This document shows positions 1-11,798 of a stretch of DNA of 64,000 nucleotides, piece after piece (position 1 is the first letter of the stretch; each line of letters starts with the position of its first letter). The notes beneath the pieces are model-generated. The model was not told where the DNA came from, did no database searches, and saw only the letters and a list, made by a program, of their open reading frames with translations. The position numbers were made by a program, and so were the translations under genes. Source of the DNA: Polytrichum commune (Eukaryota; Streptophyta; Polytrichopsida; Polytrichales; Polytrichaceae); contig OX485805.1 of the NCBI GenBank assembly GCA_950295325.1, positions 27,393,501 to 27,457,500 on the forward strand, given 5' to 3'.

Positions 1-2438
1 TGGATGCGTGCGTAAACCCTATGGCTCCATCTGCGACATGTGATGTCAAGATGGGAATGAGATTACAACCTCTTTTTCGATGCGGTAATGAGAAACAATT
101 GTCATAATTGAATCCATATCTTATATGTCAAATTACAAAGTTACGGCATGGATCATATACATATTGGAATTATTTTATAAGCAACTAATTAAATACTAAC
201 ACACACACACACGCATTAAGTACTACATATATGTGGATTTGTTAACATTTTCATGTAAGTTTTGACTTAATTATATGAAAAGATTGGATTGAAAACTCAA
301 AAGATAACACTCACCATGAGAAAACGATTCGTATTAGTATAAATCAACGGTATTGTCAATTTGATTATCAAAACTTGTCTCAAAAGGTGTGTTAACATGT
401 GCACAAAATATACACAATTTTGATAGAAGAATTCAACATGTTGTTGATCATCATGCACATTTGGAAGTTTGTTGAGAAGGGTTGATACCAATAGCGGAAC
501 TGATGTGGTGGTCATATATGGGTCCATACCAATATCGGAAGTGTTGTGGTTGTCATATATGAGTGTACAAAACACAATCACTATTCACTCCAATAGTGAT
601 CATGATTCACAAAATCTAATCTACGTACTCATGTATATGTCATATTATGCGACGCGACTCACACAACCAATGATTAATTCAATCTTTGTCCTCGTTGAAC
701 CCTAACAATAAGCACTAATAATAATCACTAATAACGTTTAAATTTTATTATATCAGTATAAAGATATAACACCGTGTAAATCCCAATAGTAAGTCACACA
801 AATATCATATTTGGTCTAGTTGTTAAATGTTGCTGAAACCGAGATGTTTCTCATATGATCATCAAGTGTGTGGGGAGTTTCTTATATAGATTTGATTAAT
901 AGGTGTGAATACCATATGATAGTAGATCGTTCATTTCAAGCGAGGCATACCAAATATTCAATCACAAACATATACGAGTTAATGAGGCATTGTACTAATT
1001 TGTATTGTTAACTAATGCTTTTTTTATGATGCATCATGCAACATCAAGTGTCTTAATATGCCACTTGTCTTTATTTTCTTATATCATTATTGATTCCTTT
1101 AAAACTAGGACATAAAGTTCAATGATTGTAATTCTTAAACGTTCCCTATTGGCAAAATATTTAATACCTACATATGATATAGAGCATGGTAGAAGATACG
1201 TGTATTTTGTATTTAAAAGACACTCATACAGCAACAATGCTCCTCAAAAATGATTTATTCATTTATTTTCTTTGTTGAGGTGCGATTACATAGTGACACG
1301 AAAGAAGACACCCATTTTGGCCGTTGGATGCGTGCTTCATAGCAAACTTAGGATGGTTAGCATATTTTGAGCACATAATCCTCATCTTTGCTAACACGTG
1401 TCTTCGTGCCGCCAATTCCAGGTCTCGACGTTACACACTACTCAAATATATAGGTGTCCAAATTATTGTTGTGGTTGATTTAGGCACATCTACCTTATAT
1501 CAAGCTGGATAATATTGTATGAATAGTCAAGTAACGGCCGAATGTCATGTGCGTCAAAGGTGGTGAGAGTCAGTGGCAACAAATATGGTTGTCCTAATAA
1601 GGATCAATTTCGTTTGGTAGTAAATACATTCTATCCTTCCATGCGATAAACATCAACTCGGGCCTAATTCGGTTAATTTTTTTCATTAGACACCTACCAT
1701 AGAGGGCGTTCTATTTCATCAAGTAATGCCATAATGTACATAAACTAAAATTAATGTTACTTTACATAAAAAGAAGCACAAAATACAAATAATTAACCAC
1801 ATTAAGATTTGAGCAATACAATGAATGTGGCTTGCATTGATTTTCTATTGAAAAATAACTTCAAACAAATAGTAATGTAAATCATTATCATAGTAGTGGT
1901 AATGTTTCTTGCACACACTTGTATGTCAATCACCTAATATACTAATTCATTTTGCTTCTAGTAATGGACCCCAAAAGTAGGGCGTGAATTTTTACTACCC
2001 AAGATGTGTTATTACACAATATTTCCAAGTGTTTCTTGACAACATCAATAAAATGGGGTCTCATGGTCACAACTAGTATTATCTTATAATACCCATTGTT
2101 GTTCATAAAAACAATTGAAGATGGGGAAAGATGTTATTTCATCACCCCTGGGCCAATAACTAACACATGACCCATTTCCATGTATTAAACATGTACTCAA
2201 TATTGAAATTGTGGTTAGCAACACTCAAGGTTGATTATGTTTTTAAGATGCACCCATGGCATTGTGGACCCATAACATTAGTGGAATCCGAGCCAATGAT
2301 TTGTTGGACCGACAGTGAATTTAGAAAGTGGGTGCGAACCTTCCATGATGGTGGGAGTGGCCGGTCTGATTTTTGGGCATAATCGGTCAACATCCCAATG
2401 TGTCCAAGTCCAGCCGGTTCCATAATGTGATTGTTTGG

Positions 2439-2457
2439 TTTTAGGGTTTAGGGTTTG
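2439..2457 (+). repeat. Short interstitial telomere-type repeat
   Basis: Two to three units of the plant telomere motif TTTAGGG. Similar short tracts lie near 5757, 21205, 21368, 54955 and 60899. Such teloboxes are common in plant promoters and in transposon-rich DNA, and this one alone does not mark a gene. Confidence 0.6.
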
Positions 2458-5390
2458 GCAAATACATGAATTTTAATTTTTAAAATAATAACCATAAAAA
2501 CACCACGCAAATATATGACCCTATTACATTTAACCCTAAACCCTATTAGAATTAACATTATTTTACATTAATATTTGGCATCGCACGATGTACTGTTATT
2601 CCATTGGGCAATTCAAATGTATTACTTATGAGTTCATAATCACTCATGTTGAAAAGGTTGTTTGGACGTTTAGGGCCTTCACTTATTTGTGTGAATAGGT
2701 GTGAAGCTAAGAAAAACCCACTCCCCCCCCCCATAGGTAGAAAGAGAGTGTGTAGAAAAGATTGGACTTATATGTGCTCAAATATGGACATTAGGTAGGT
2801 TTAGTACTTAAGACATATGTAGAGACTTTGTAAGCGCTTTGGCTTTTCAATAATTAAAGGTTGACCAAGTAATCATTGTGAAAGATTGACATGCAAATAG
2901 ATAAATAGCATCACCAACTTCTTATGCAAGCGAGCAAATGTAAATAGAGAGTCTCTTCACATGTAGGTGTTTACTGCCTTTTGGTGGGGAACTTTGTGAC
3001 CGTGGCTTTATGAATGGTTTTGTATCTTAGGTAGGGATTGATTAGATGGGACATTTGGGGAGAGGTCTTGGTGAGAGGTTATTAAGTGTGTTAATGAGGA
3101 GTTGGGTTGGGTGTGACTTCAACTTAGTGTTCTTGGGGGGGGGGGGCGTGTGGCTTTTTGTGAGATGAAGATCGAGGGTTCGAAACCTTAATAGACGATA
3201 ATGAGAAACATGATGACAAGAAAACACTATCCTTTACCATAAATTGGGCGTTCTTTGGGGGTAGTTGAGTTTGGGTGACCAACCTACAAGGGATGCTCTC
3301 TCCATCAGTCAATTGTAATGCAGCTTTCAAAGATGTTTAGTTTCTTTTGCTAGGGGTTTGTTAAATGAAATCAACTCACTACCAAGCTCTTGGGTGAGCA
3401 AATAGTGTGAATTGAGAGACAACCACGATTGCATGTATTGTTGTAAGAGTTTGTAAGACTTTATCCTATGAATCATCATCCAAACACCGATTCAAAACCA
3501 AAACAACCTTAATTAATCATGTGAATGTCTTAGTGAAATTAATTTGTGACACCAAGATGATATCGGAATCACCTTTGAAGTCTTCCTTGAATATTTCATT
3601 GGCTTTATGTCTTATTTAAAATCCTAACTACACACCCAAGTGTCATGTATTACAATGTAGCATGCAAGAGGAAGATAATTGTGAGCAAGTATGGAATGTA
3701 GAATATATATTAAAAATGTTGAAACATTGGTGTTCATGCACTAAGGTTGATGAGGCTATTGTGGAAACCTCTAGCCTACTTAAAATTATCTAGGTGATGG
3801 ATTCGAGCATTAGAAGCTTGAGCAGGATAACAATTGCGAATCATGACCAAGCAATCTAAAGTTGTTGAAATTGGAGTTGAGGAAGGTGTTCGTCTAGGCT
3901 CTGGAATCAAAGATTCTCTACTTTCCAATTTGGTTTTAAAGCAAGCAACTCTTACATTGTTCAATGTTGTGTAAGTGGATGGCGACACTAGCAAATTCTA
4001 CATGGGTCATTTGTCAATGAAAACGAAGTTTAATGCCAACATTTGTTGTGTCATGTTTTTAAAGTGGTCATGAATAAGATGAAATGTTGCCAAATTAGGT
4101 TATCATTATAAAATACCCACTATGCAAGTGGTTGGCACCTCACAACCATATGCAACCTCTTAATTTGCCCACTTCACTTACAAAATCAAATGTGTCATAG
4201 GTTGGTGGATAACACTCCTAATTATGAAGGATGATAGGTGTAGTTTGTTTTTTGCAAAGGTGGCTAAATCAACATGTATTACTCACCCTTTCAATTAAAG
4301 CAACAATATTGCCAATTCCAAGCCAAATATAAGTGTCCAATAGGAAGCTAACTTAAGTGGCCTCCTCTTACCTTAGCGTAAATATGAGCCCATTCTCCTA
4401 ACATAGATAATGGGTGTCCATGATGTAAGGTGAGGTATCTACCCGTTTTTTTTTTTTGAAAGGTGGGCTCTATGTGGAAGTTTGAAGAGAGGGGTGGGGG
4501 CGTAGTTGAGGGTGTGTGGGTGGTATTGAGGTATTTTAACATGGTTCTATGGTGGTTTGTTAATGGACTACTTTTAGTTTTATTTTGTATATGATTGAAT
4601 AGGTGAGGTATTTTATGGCAAGTTGGTATAAGGATTTCATTATTTTTTGGGTATGTTGAGGTTCTTGAGTTTTTCCATTGATGGCTCATGTATGGGGGCC
4701 TTTTACACCCACCGTGATGGTTAGTAGGGGACTCAGGTTGATCACCTAGCACTTAGGACCCATGCGTTTAGAGCTTAATTAAAAGGGGAGAAGTTTGGTG
4801 CATGGTAGTATATATACGTCATTTATTGATTTCAAGATACCGTATAGTTAGTTAGAAAAATTGTACTGTTGCATAAATTGAGGGATATGTTTGTTGCAAA
4901 AACCCCACCCCTGAAAACCTCATCAAAGTCATTCAAAATGCATAGTGCCATGCGAACGAGCATGATAAATACACAAAATGCAAAAGCCACTAAAATGCAG
5001 AGGCAAATATCCTAGGGCTGACAAGATAAAAATGTGTCCTATAAAAACATCCATGATAGTGGATGAAGATGAACCATTTTCATTTGTCTATACCCTTGTA
5101 CAAGGAACCAGTTGTCACATGTAGCTAGGTATAATTTCCCTCATTTTGTTTTTTCATGTGGAGAAGGCGGGGGGGGGGGGGGGGTCACTCCCATATTTTA
5201 CAAAACTATGTGAGAACCATATGGAGTCCACTTTGAAGTTGCTACATACAAATTATAAAACCTATATTTGTAACAATGACCAAGTTATATATTGAACTTT
5301 GCAATACAAATAAATTAGGGTGGTTACAAATTGACCATGTTAGAGAATTTTCAAAACTAACATACCATAAGGTTAAGTAGGGTGGGGTGT

Positions 5391-5410
5391 TATATATATA
5401 TATATATATA
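5391..5410. repeat. TA dinucleotide microsatellite
   Basis: Ten uninterrupted TA units in a gene-free stretch. Confidence 0.9.
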
Positions 5411-6138
5411 AAGGCCCACACACTTTGGGAGAGACCTTAATCCCATCATCCCAAATATTGAGACTAATTTTATTTATAACATTCAATATTTCATGCATAA
5501 AAGGAAACCCTTAGGGAAGGAGGAATGCCCTTCCCAAAATGCTAAAGAGGACTCATTTTCGCCCCATCTCTCTCAAGTGTAGTGTGGCTAAAAAGGGTGT
5601 GTGAACTCCTAGGGGTGTGGTAGTTTTGAGTGTGTTGTGATGGCCTGGTTAGGTTGTGATTACACAAGTGGTGTCGTGGCATGGCTAGGTTGTGAGTAGC
5701 TCTCTCTCTTTTTCCTTTGAAATGTTTTGAAGATTGCTTATAGAGTGTATGAATTTAGGGTTTAGGAACATGATGTGTGAGGAAGATACGTAGCACGCTA
5801 ATGTCCAAGGGATTTTTGGGCATGATCGGTCAAAATGCTAGTGTTTGCAAGTCCAACCGGTTATTTCTCAAACTCAACTCTACAAGATCGGTAGCTTCAA
5901 AACATCAACGCCACCAAATGGCCTTTGACGTTATTTCACAAGATCGATAATTATGTTGGGTCGTTGAACTTCAAACATTTATTTCTCAAACTCAACATGT
6001 GCATTTGTAACTATTGGTCAGTTCTCCCGTATCATTTCAGCCGATCATGTGTGCGCTTCACTAAGGATAGATCTCTCTTCCCAATTGGATAGACAATGAT
6101 ATTTTGCAATTCTCCCATATTTATTGGTGCTCATGATA

Positions 6139-6453
6139 GTAGAAAATTATGTCCAAAAACACCGTAGCCAAAATCGGCTGAGATTCTTTTGACTAGCCTT
6201 ATCTGCAGTTGCTAAACAATTACATATATATTGTTTTACAACAACAATTTCATGACGTTTAGAGCGTGTAATATACCGTTGGAAAGGTGTTTTCAAGACC
6301 TTTCCAACAATTTATTACACAAATACAAATTACTTAAAATTTTGGTTGCTTAACCAATAAACAAATATGCAGTGTTTAAGCAACTGTTGATCACGCTGGT
6401 CAAGATAACCGCAACCAATTTTGGTTGTGGTTGTTTTTGACATAATTTTCTAC
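6139..6453. mobile_element. MITE-like foldback element, about 315 bp
   Basis: The ends are inverted repeats. GTAGAAAATTATGTCCAAAAA at the left matches, with about one change, the reverse complement of the right end, and both ends are flanked by TA, as for Stowaway-like (Tc1/mariner) MITEs. The interior is also self-complementary: a stem at 6267-6319 pairs GTAATATACCGTTGGAAAGG with a near-complement across a short loop. There is no coding capacity. The same inner stem recurs at 48201-48353. The superfamily is uncertain because the flanking similarity extends a few bases beyond the TA. Confidence 0.7.
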
Positions 6454-6455
6454 TA

Positions 6456-8212
6456 TGATGTGTCTATTTGAAAGTAGTTTGGTGAAAAGATACGATGTTG
6501 TTTTGCTAGTTAGTTGTAGTAGCTATTGGGATGCTAGAGTCTTCTTGTTAAAGCAAAACCCCAGAGAAGGGCCCTAGAGTGCTCACTAATGTTTGAGCAG
6601 TGATTTCTCTCTATAAAATTAAAGTGGTAATAATATTAATATAATGGGTTGATAAATAGACTTGTGGAGCCACTTCACATGGGACGTCTACTAAATTTGT
6701 CTACGTCATGGTAGAATTGAAGTTCATGAAATTGGTTTCAAAGATCCAAAAAGCTGCTAGAGTTAATTTAAGGCCCCCTACCATGAAATCGATAGAACAC
6801 TTTGCTAACGTTTATTAAGTCCATGAAGTAGCTTGGAACCTTCATGAAATTGAGTTTGTACTTCTACGAAGTCATCTTACTAGGAGTATGGTTATTTATC
6901 ATTCTTGCGTCATCTGAGTCATCTGCCTCCGACAAAATTGAGGCACAGTTAGGAGGCACTGGCATTTTTGTCCATAAGGTACATACTAGGTCTTAAGTGG
7001 CACATTTTCCTAATTGGACACCTAATATATTTGATTGGACCAGGTATGCAGATCAATGAGGATCACAAAGCAAACATCATGAAGACACATGTTTAAAATA
7101 CAATGGATCGCGTCTTTCTTCCAATATTAATAACTAATCTACACTTGCTAGTGAACACAGTTCGGAGGATTTGTATATACATTAATTTCCACACAATCCA
7201 ACAAACATAGTTTGCTAAAATAGGTCATACTTTAATAGTTCGACATTTTAATTAGAAACGGAGTATTTGCTTCAATATGGAAACTTCGACATTTTAATTG
7301 GAAAGTTCGACATTTCAATTAGAAACTAACGTTGGGGATATGACCCCACGTAACTTCTTGATGATTACATATATAAGATGATACAATGGTTTTGCTTACA
7401 TAACATATACCTAATCATCTTGTGCGATAGGTATTTATAATGTAGCCAGGGTAGCAAAGAAGAATCACAAGACCATCATGAAACTTGACTACACATGACC
7501 ATGCTAATTGGGCCCGCAAAGCCAGTATGTCATTAACTATAGCCCATAGAGGCTTCAAAGCCATGCAATGCGATGTGCACAAGTAGTTTGTTCTAACTTG
7601 GTGAAATTTTAATATATAACTAATAATTGATTCCTATGCCGCCGTTCTTCATGACTTCCCACCCATCCGCATGCAAAGGGTAATTGTGCACCTTCCTGGA
7701 ACAACCTTAATAATTCTCGGTGTAGCAATCTTAATAATTAAGCATGCAACACACACAAAGCACGGCAAATGGTTGTGGGCCCCATTAACTTCACTTAAGT
7801 GCCCGAATTTGTGGGTGCAAAGCCGTTCTTCTTTGATGCCCATCATCACCCCTTACCATTGGCTCTTTTTCACTATACACGTTTGAAATGCATGAATATG
7901 GACTCAAGTCTATGGAGTAGGGTATTGTGCTAATTCAAGTAGTGGTAACACTTATCGATTCCACATGGGTTAGAAACTCGACCCCCTTTCGATGGGTGGC
8001 AACATCATCAAAGAGGCGCTAGACTAACGTATGCATGTGTTATTCAATAATTTCTCTTAATAGGACCCCCATAGTTGGTCGGTCCCTGGTTCAACGAGGG
8101 TCAAAGAACAAATACCATAAAGACATGTTTTAGGGGAAGTGGACTACATCTTCAAATTTGATCAAACTACTCCATGTTCAACAATGAACACATTTGAGAG
8201 GATCTATGTAGT
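6456..8212. other. Gene-free stretch
   Basis: No gene, RNA or element is supported. Two overlapping open frames on opposite strands near 7649-7886 show no domain and are probably chance. Confidence 0.55.
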
Positions 8213-8600
8213 GCCACCCTCTATAAATGTTACACCTATAAGTGTTAACCCTCTCTAAATGTTAACTTTCTTCTACTGCCCACATATTGCACACTATAAA
8301 TGTTAAACGAGTCAACTATTAACAAAATGGTACTCCCTTTGTAAATTTGACTCTGCAAATGTTAATGAATGAAATACAACCACAATATGGTTTTCACCAA
8401 AGAATCATTGATTCATACTTCACCCGTGATTTGTAAACTTTATTGAATAAAGTATTGATTGGGTTTGTATACATTCATAAACTTAACATTTGTATATTGG
8501 TCAAAAAAGCAATTTACTAATTTTCTAATTGTTAATTATTAGCACCTTTATAAATGTTAACTTTGATCCACTCCTGAGGGTTAACATCTATAGAGGGTAG
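8213..8600. mobile_element. Probable MITE with TATAAATGTTA subterminal repeats
   Basis: Both ends carry the inverted motif ACCCTCTATARATGTTA. Inside, variants of CTATAAATGTTAAC recur at least six times, at 8217-8280 on the plus strand and 8525-8600 partly inverted. That pattern of reiterated terminal motifs is usual for non-autonomous DNA transposons. The interior is AT-rich and non-coding. I could not define a target-site duplication. Confidence 0.55.
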
Positions 8601-9043
8601 ACTGTACACTCTAAATCTCGTTGTATCATGCCGTTGGCAATCAAAGGAAGGTAATGGAGAATGTACATTATAAGTACTATCAACTAGGGAGCACATCAAC
8701 TCGCCAAACGATCATTCTCTACTACCACACCTCAAACCATGATATCTCCTACAAGAGAGGACCCCGTACAATAGGGAGGGAAGCTTCAAATATTTTAGTA
8801 CCCAAATTTAGTCTCCCACCAAACCAAATTGACACTACTATATAAGGTCCATACCTCCAACCGTTTGTGGCTCACTCTTCAAGCATTTCCATATCTCATT
8901 GTTGCCATTCCATGCATTCAGAACCCACACATGCTGGTTTTAGCAGGTGCCGGCCCAAGTAGCTCATGCTTTGCCTGAGCCACTGCTCCCCGAAAAAATA
9001 TGCCCTATGTGTAGTACGTACAATTCTAGGATGCTAGCGTGTA

Positions 9044-9063
9044 GTCCGTACAATTGTACGGAC
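9044..9063. repeat. Perfect 20-bp palindrome
   Basis: GTCCGTACAATTGTACGGAC equals its own reverse complement. It lies 11 bp outside the foldback element that starts at 9075. A looser related sequence, GTAGTACGTACAATTC, lies at 9011-9026. Confidence 0.9.
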
Positions 9064-9074
9064 CACTGCGATAG

Positions 9075-9844
9075 GGTGCCGAGGTTCCTCTTGGCCGAGA
9101 GGAACCTCCGTTGCCAAGGGCCAGCCTTGGATATCCAAGGTTCCTCTCGGCCGAGAGGAACCTAGAGGCCAGATTGTATGTGACATGGGCATTTCATGTG
9201 GGGAACATGAAGGACAACTTAGACCCTATCTCCAATGGAAATATTTTTTATAATTTGAACCTCGATCTTGACTACATCAAATGTCTTCCAATGCAGTTGT
9301 ACAGGAATGAAGTTACACTCTCGGAATTGTGATTTCAAATTCCTATATGGGATCAGACAGGTCAACTAATAGCTCATTCGGCTAATTTTGTGATGGAACA
9401 CCTGAAGGAGAGTAACAAATAGATAACATGGAGGCATAGCAGATTGTGCTTGTATAGTTCACCTAATTGACTATCTTAATTTCCCAACCACGGGCTTGTG
9501 TAATTGCTATGTGGGCCTATATTGGGAGAAAGGGAATATAGACTTTGACCTGTCATACGTTTTGCATCTCAACTCCAATTCTGGAAACTGCAACTGACCT
9601 AGAACTTGAAGTGATTGTCTCGCCGTATTGTATGGATAGAGGGTTTAGGGTTTGGTGGACAAGTATTATGTTTAAGGCCAACCTTGGATATCCAAGGCTC
9701 CTCTCGGCCGAGAGGAACCTAGAGGATATCTAGGTTCCAAGGATATCTAGGCTCCAAGGAGGAACCTAGGTTCCTCTCGGCCGAGAGGAACCTAGAGGCC
9801 AAATTCTGGATATCCAAGGCTGGCCCTTGGCAACGGAGGTTCCT
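9075..9844. mobile_element. Palindrome-rich foldback element (left part, split by RT1)
   Basis: The segment from 9075 (GGTGCCGAGG...) to about 9135 is repeated in inverted orientation at 9809-9844 plus 20841-20870, so the element originally had terminal inverted repeats of about 60 bp. Inside lie several copies of a 24-bp palindrome made of GGTTCCTCTCGG and its reverse complement (9139-9162 and 9769-9792 perfect; 9083-9106 and 9696-9719 one or two changes). A second palindrome, CCTTGGATATCCAAGG, lies at 9125-9140 and 9682-9697. No coding sequence is evident. RT1 entered the last copy of the 24-bp palindrome at TTCCT. Confidence 0.75.
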
Positions 9845-10205
9845 TGTGAGGCCAAACCCCCCACCCTTAAGCGTCCGTAGTCCGAGTAGTGGGTTTGGGC
9901 TCACATTCCTCCGCGGTATTGGATTTGGACTTGGATGAGTCCATAGTGCAAGGTTCACCCTTCAAGTGGTCTTGGATTTAACTTTGGTCTTTGCTTCCTT
10001 TGTCTTGCCATCGCGAGAGTGCTCCACATTCTCCATTAAGTTGTGCACGTGGTTTATTTTTAAAGAGAGGATGCAAGTGTTAAAAAAAACACTATTCTCT
10101 ATAGTCAATCTCAAATACATTTACTTGTGAAAGCCACACATAACACTAACTAGCATAATGTAACTAACTACTTGTCTATGAGCTAATTAAGTAGGCTATC
10201 TACTA

Positions 10206-10521
10206 AGCTCCTTCATGAACCCATCTCTTTACTTTCTAATTACATAAACCTAGCTCCTTCATAAACCCAGCTCCTTCATAAACCCAGCTTCTTAGCTTCT
10301 AACTAAACAAACCCAGCTCCTTCATAAACCCAGCTCCTTCATGAACCCAGCTCCTTAGCTTCTAACTAAACAAACCCAGGTCCTTCATAAACCCAGCTCT
10401 TTACTTTCTAACTAAACAAACCCAGCTCCTTCATAAACCCAGCTCCTTCATGAACCCAACTCCTTAGCTTCTAACTAAACAAACCCAGCTCCTTCATAAA
10501 CCCAGCTCCTTCATGAACCCA
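10206..10521. repeat. Tandem repeat inside the RT1 LTR
   Basis: A basic unit of about 17 bp, AGCTCCTTCATRAACCC, is arranged in higher-order blocks of about 60 bp that also contain TTCTAACTAAACAAACCC. The same array is in the other LTR at 19309-19624. Confidence 0.85.
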
Positions 10522-11029
10522 CAACTTTGTAGTTGTAATCCCCAACTACCTCACTAATTATTCAAGCCCTTAACTAATCTTCCTACCTAATTTCCCTAAT
10601 TCTACTAACAACCCCTTTCTAATCACACAATTCTTCTCTAATCCTAAAATCCTAAAATCCTAGAGAGGAGAGGGGGAGAGAGAATTTCCTAACTTCACTA
10701 AGACTAACTAATCCACACAAGTATATTTTTGCACTCATCACAACATCAAGTGCTCAACTCTTAAACATGGAACTTGCAACCACGTGTATTCAAAACATGA
10801 ACTTAAAGTACCACAAATTGGAATCATGAATTAACTTTAAAATCCTTCACGTCAACACTAATTCTACCAAGAGGTCAAGCCCTCTTCAAGGCTAACAAGC
10901 CTTGGCTCTCAAACTAAAAACTAAGCACACACATGTGCTCCAATATGGCTTCCCACACCCACACTTATAACTCGTGGGGTGCCTTGGAGCACAAAGGAAA
11001 GAGAGGATGAGTGAGGGAAGAATGAGGGA

Positions 11030-11065
11030 TTATATAGTAAGCTTGAGGGGGTGAGCACCCTCAAG
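11030..11065 (+). promoter_or_regulatory. Conserved LTR block: TATA-like motif and hairpin
   Basis: A plus-strand TTATATAGT at 11030-11038 is followed by the hairpin CTTGAGGG, 8-nt loop, CCCTCAAG at 11042-11065. The same arrangement occurs in the other RT1 LTR (20133-20168) and in both RT2 LTRs (24308-24343 and near 32195-32230), although most of the LTR sequence differs between the two families. In RT2 the first stem base is T opposite G, a wobble in plus-strand RNA. A promoter or structured leader role is inference. Confidence 0.45.
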
Positions 11066-11640
11066 GCTCACGATAAGCCCTTGAGATTTCCTCCTACTTA
11101 GTAGGCGCCAATCCTATCTTCTAAGCCTTCCTCCCTCAAATGATCAACAAGGATCCTAATTCGAACATTTAACTAGCCTTGGCTTTCTACCTACCACACT
11201 TTACCAAACTTGGGATGCTTCAACCCAAACTTAGCCTCCTTCGCTTTCCGCCGCCATAACTTTCTCCCCTTACTTTCCCAAATCGTCGCTCACCACTTAA
11301 TTCAAACCACGATGCTTAACTCGTGATTTGATTGGTGCTTTGAGAATTTGCTTATCCTCCACCTTGCATTCTTCCTTGGGCCTTCCCCATTAAGTGGCCA
11401 TGATGAGGTGGTCCACTTGTGCGCTCCATGTGATCCTCCATTCATCCCAATTCGAATGCACTTGCCTCTTGAGTCACTTTGGTTGTCTCCATCCATTTGT
11501 ACTAGCCTACTCACTAACTACTCAATCCAAGTTCTCCTTACCTATCCTCATTCACTCAAATCCTTCCGAAGGTAAAAACACAATAACAACTCACATCCTA
11601 GCCTCTTACAACATGGTACTTCTAAGACTAACATTTCACT

Positions 11641-11649
11641 CTTTTTATA
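11641..11649 (-). promoter_or_regulatory. Minus-strand TATA-like motif in LTR
   Basis: Read on the minus strand this is TATAAAAAG, about 90 nt inside the element-sense start of the LTR. RT2 has the same motif at 24561-24569 in a similar position. It is a candidate TATA box for the gag-pol strand, but so near the LTR edge it would leave a very short U3. Confidence 0.4.
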
Positions 11650-11741
11650 TTTTTGTGAAGTAACATGCTACTTCAAAGTGCATCAACTAACGTTTCAAGG
11701 GTCTAAGACTAAATGTGGGCACCCTTTTGGGCTCACATAAT

Positions 11742-11752
11742 TGGCGACCATC
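11742..11752 (+). other. tRNA primer-site-like motif at left inner LTR boundary of RT1
   Basis: TGGCGACCATC starts 4 nt after the LTR end. TGGCGACCA is, as I recall, complementary to the 3' end of a plant tRNA-Arg that begins GACC. On the gag-pol strand this is the 3' end of the interior, where a polypurine tract is expected. RT2 has the same motif with the same 4-nt spacing at 24664-24674. Confidence 0.5.
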
Positions 11753-11798
11753 GGGGGATGAATCCAAACATCTCTTGCTCCAAGGGTAAGTTGCCTAG

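Larger units (their letters stand above)
1..6136. other. AT-rich gene-free stretch
   Basis: I see no supportable gene here. Open frames are short, overlap on both strands and carry no recognisable domain. The stretch holds simple-sequence tracts: an AC run at 199-214, poly-G runs at 3135-3146 and 5169-5184, and a TA run at 5391-5410. A motif reading TTTTTGGGCATRATCGGTCA followed by a tail like AAGTCCARCCGGTT occurs near 2369-2422 and again near 5812-5861, so these are probably two diverged copies of one dispersed repeat. Confidence 0.6.
9845..11737 (-). repeat. RT1 left LTR (3' LTR in element sense)
   Basis: Begins TGTGAGGCC and ends GGGCTCACA. It matches the copy at 18948-20840 at all but about five positions, for example near 10190, 10290, 10988, 11005 and 11175, and has the same length. 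It contains a tandem array of AACCCAGCTCCTTCATAA-type units and a conserved block shared with the RT2 LTR. Confidence 0.95.

Noticed and set aside
4348-4752. 134-codon minus-strand frame rich in Pro, Thr and His
   Set aside because: Biased composition from low-complexity DNA; no homologous motif and no splice context.
10206-10521. Possible CRISPR-like array
   Set aside because: Units are contiguous with no unique spacers, lie in an LTR and occur in both LTR copies; it is an ordinary LTR tandem repeat in a eukaryotic genome.
11302-11663. Open frames within the RT1 LTR, repeated at 20405-20766
   Set aside because: Identical in both LTRs, overlapping on both strands, no domain; chance frames.
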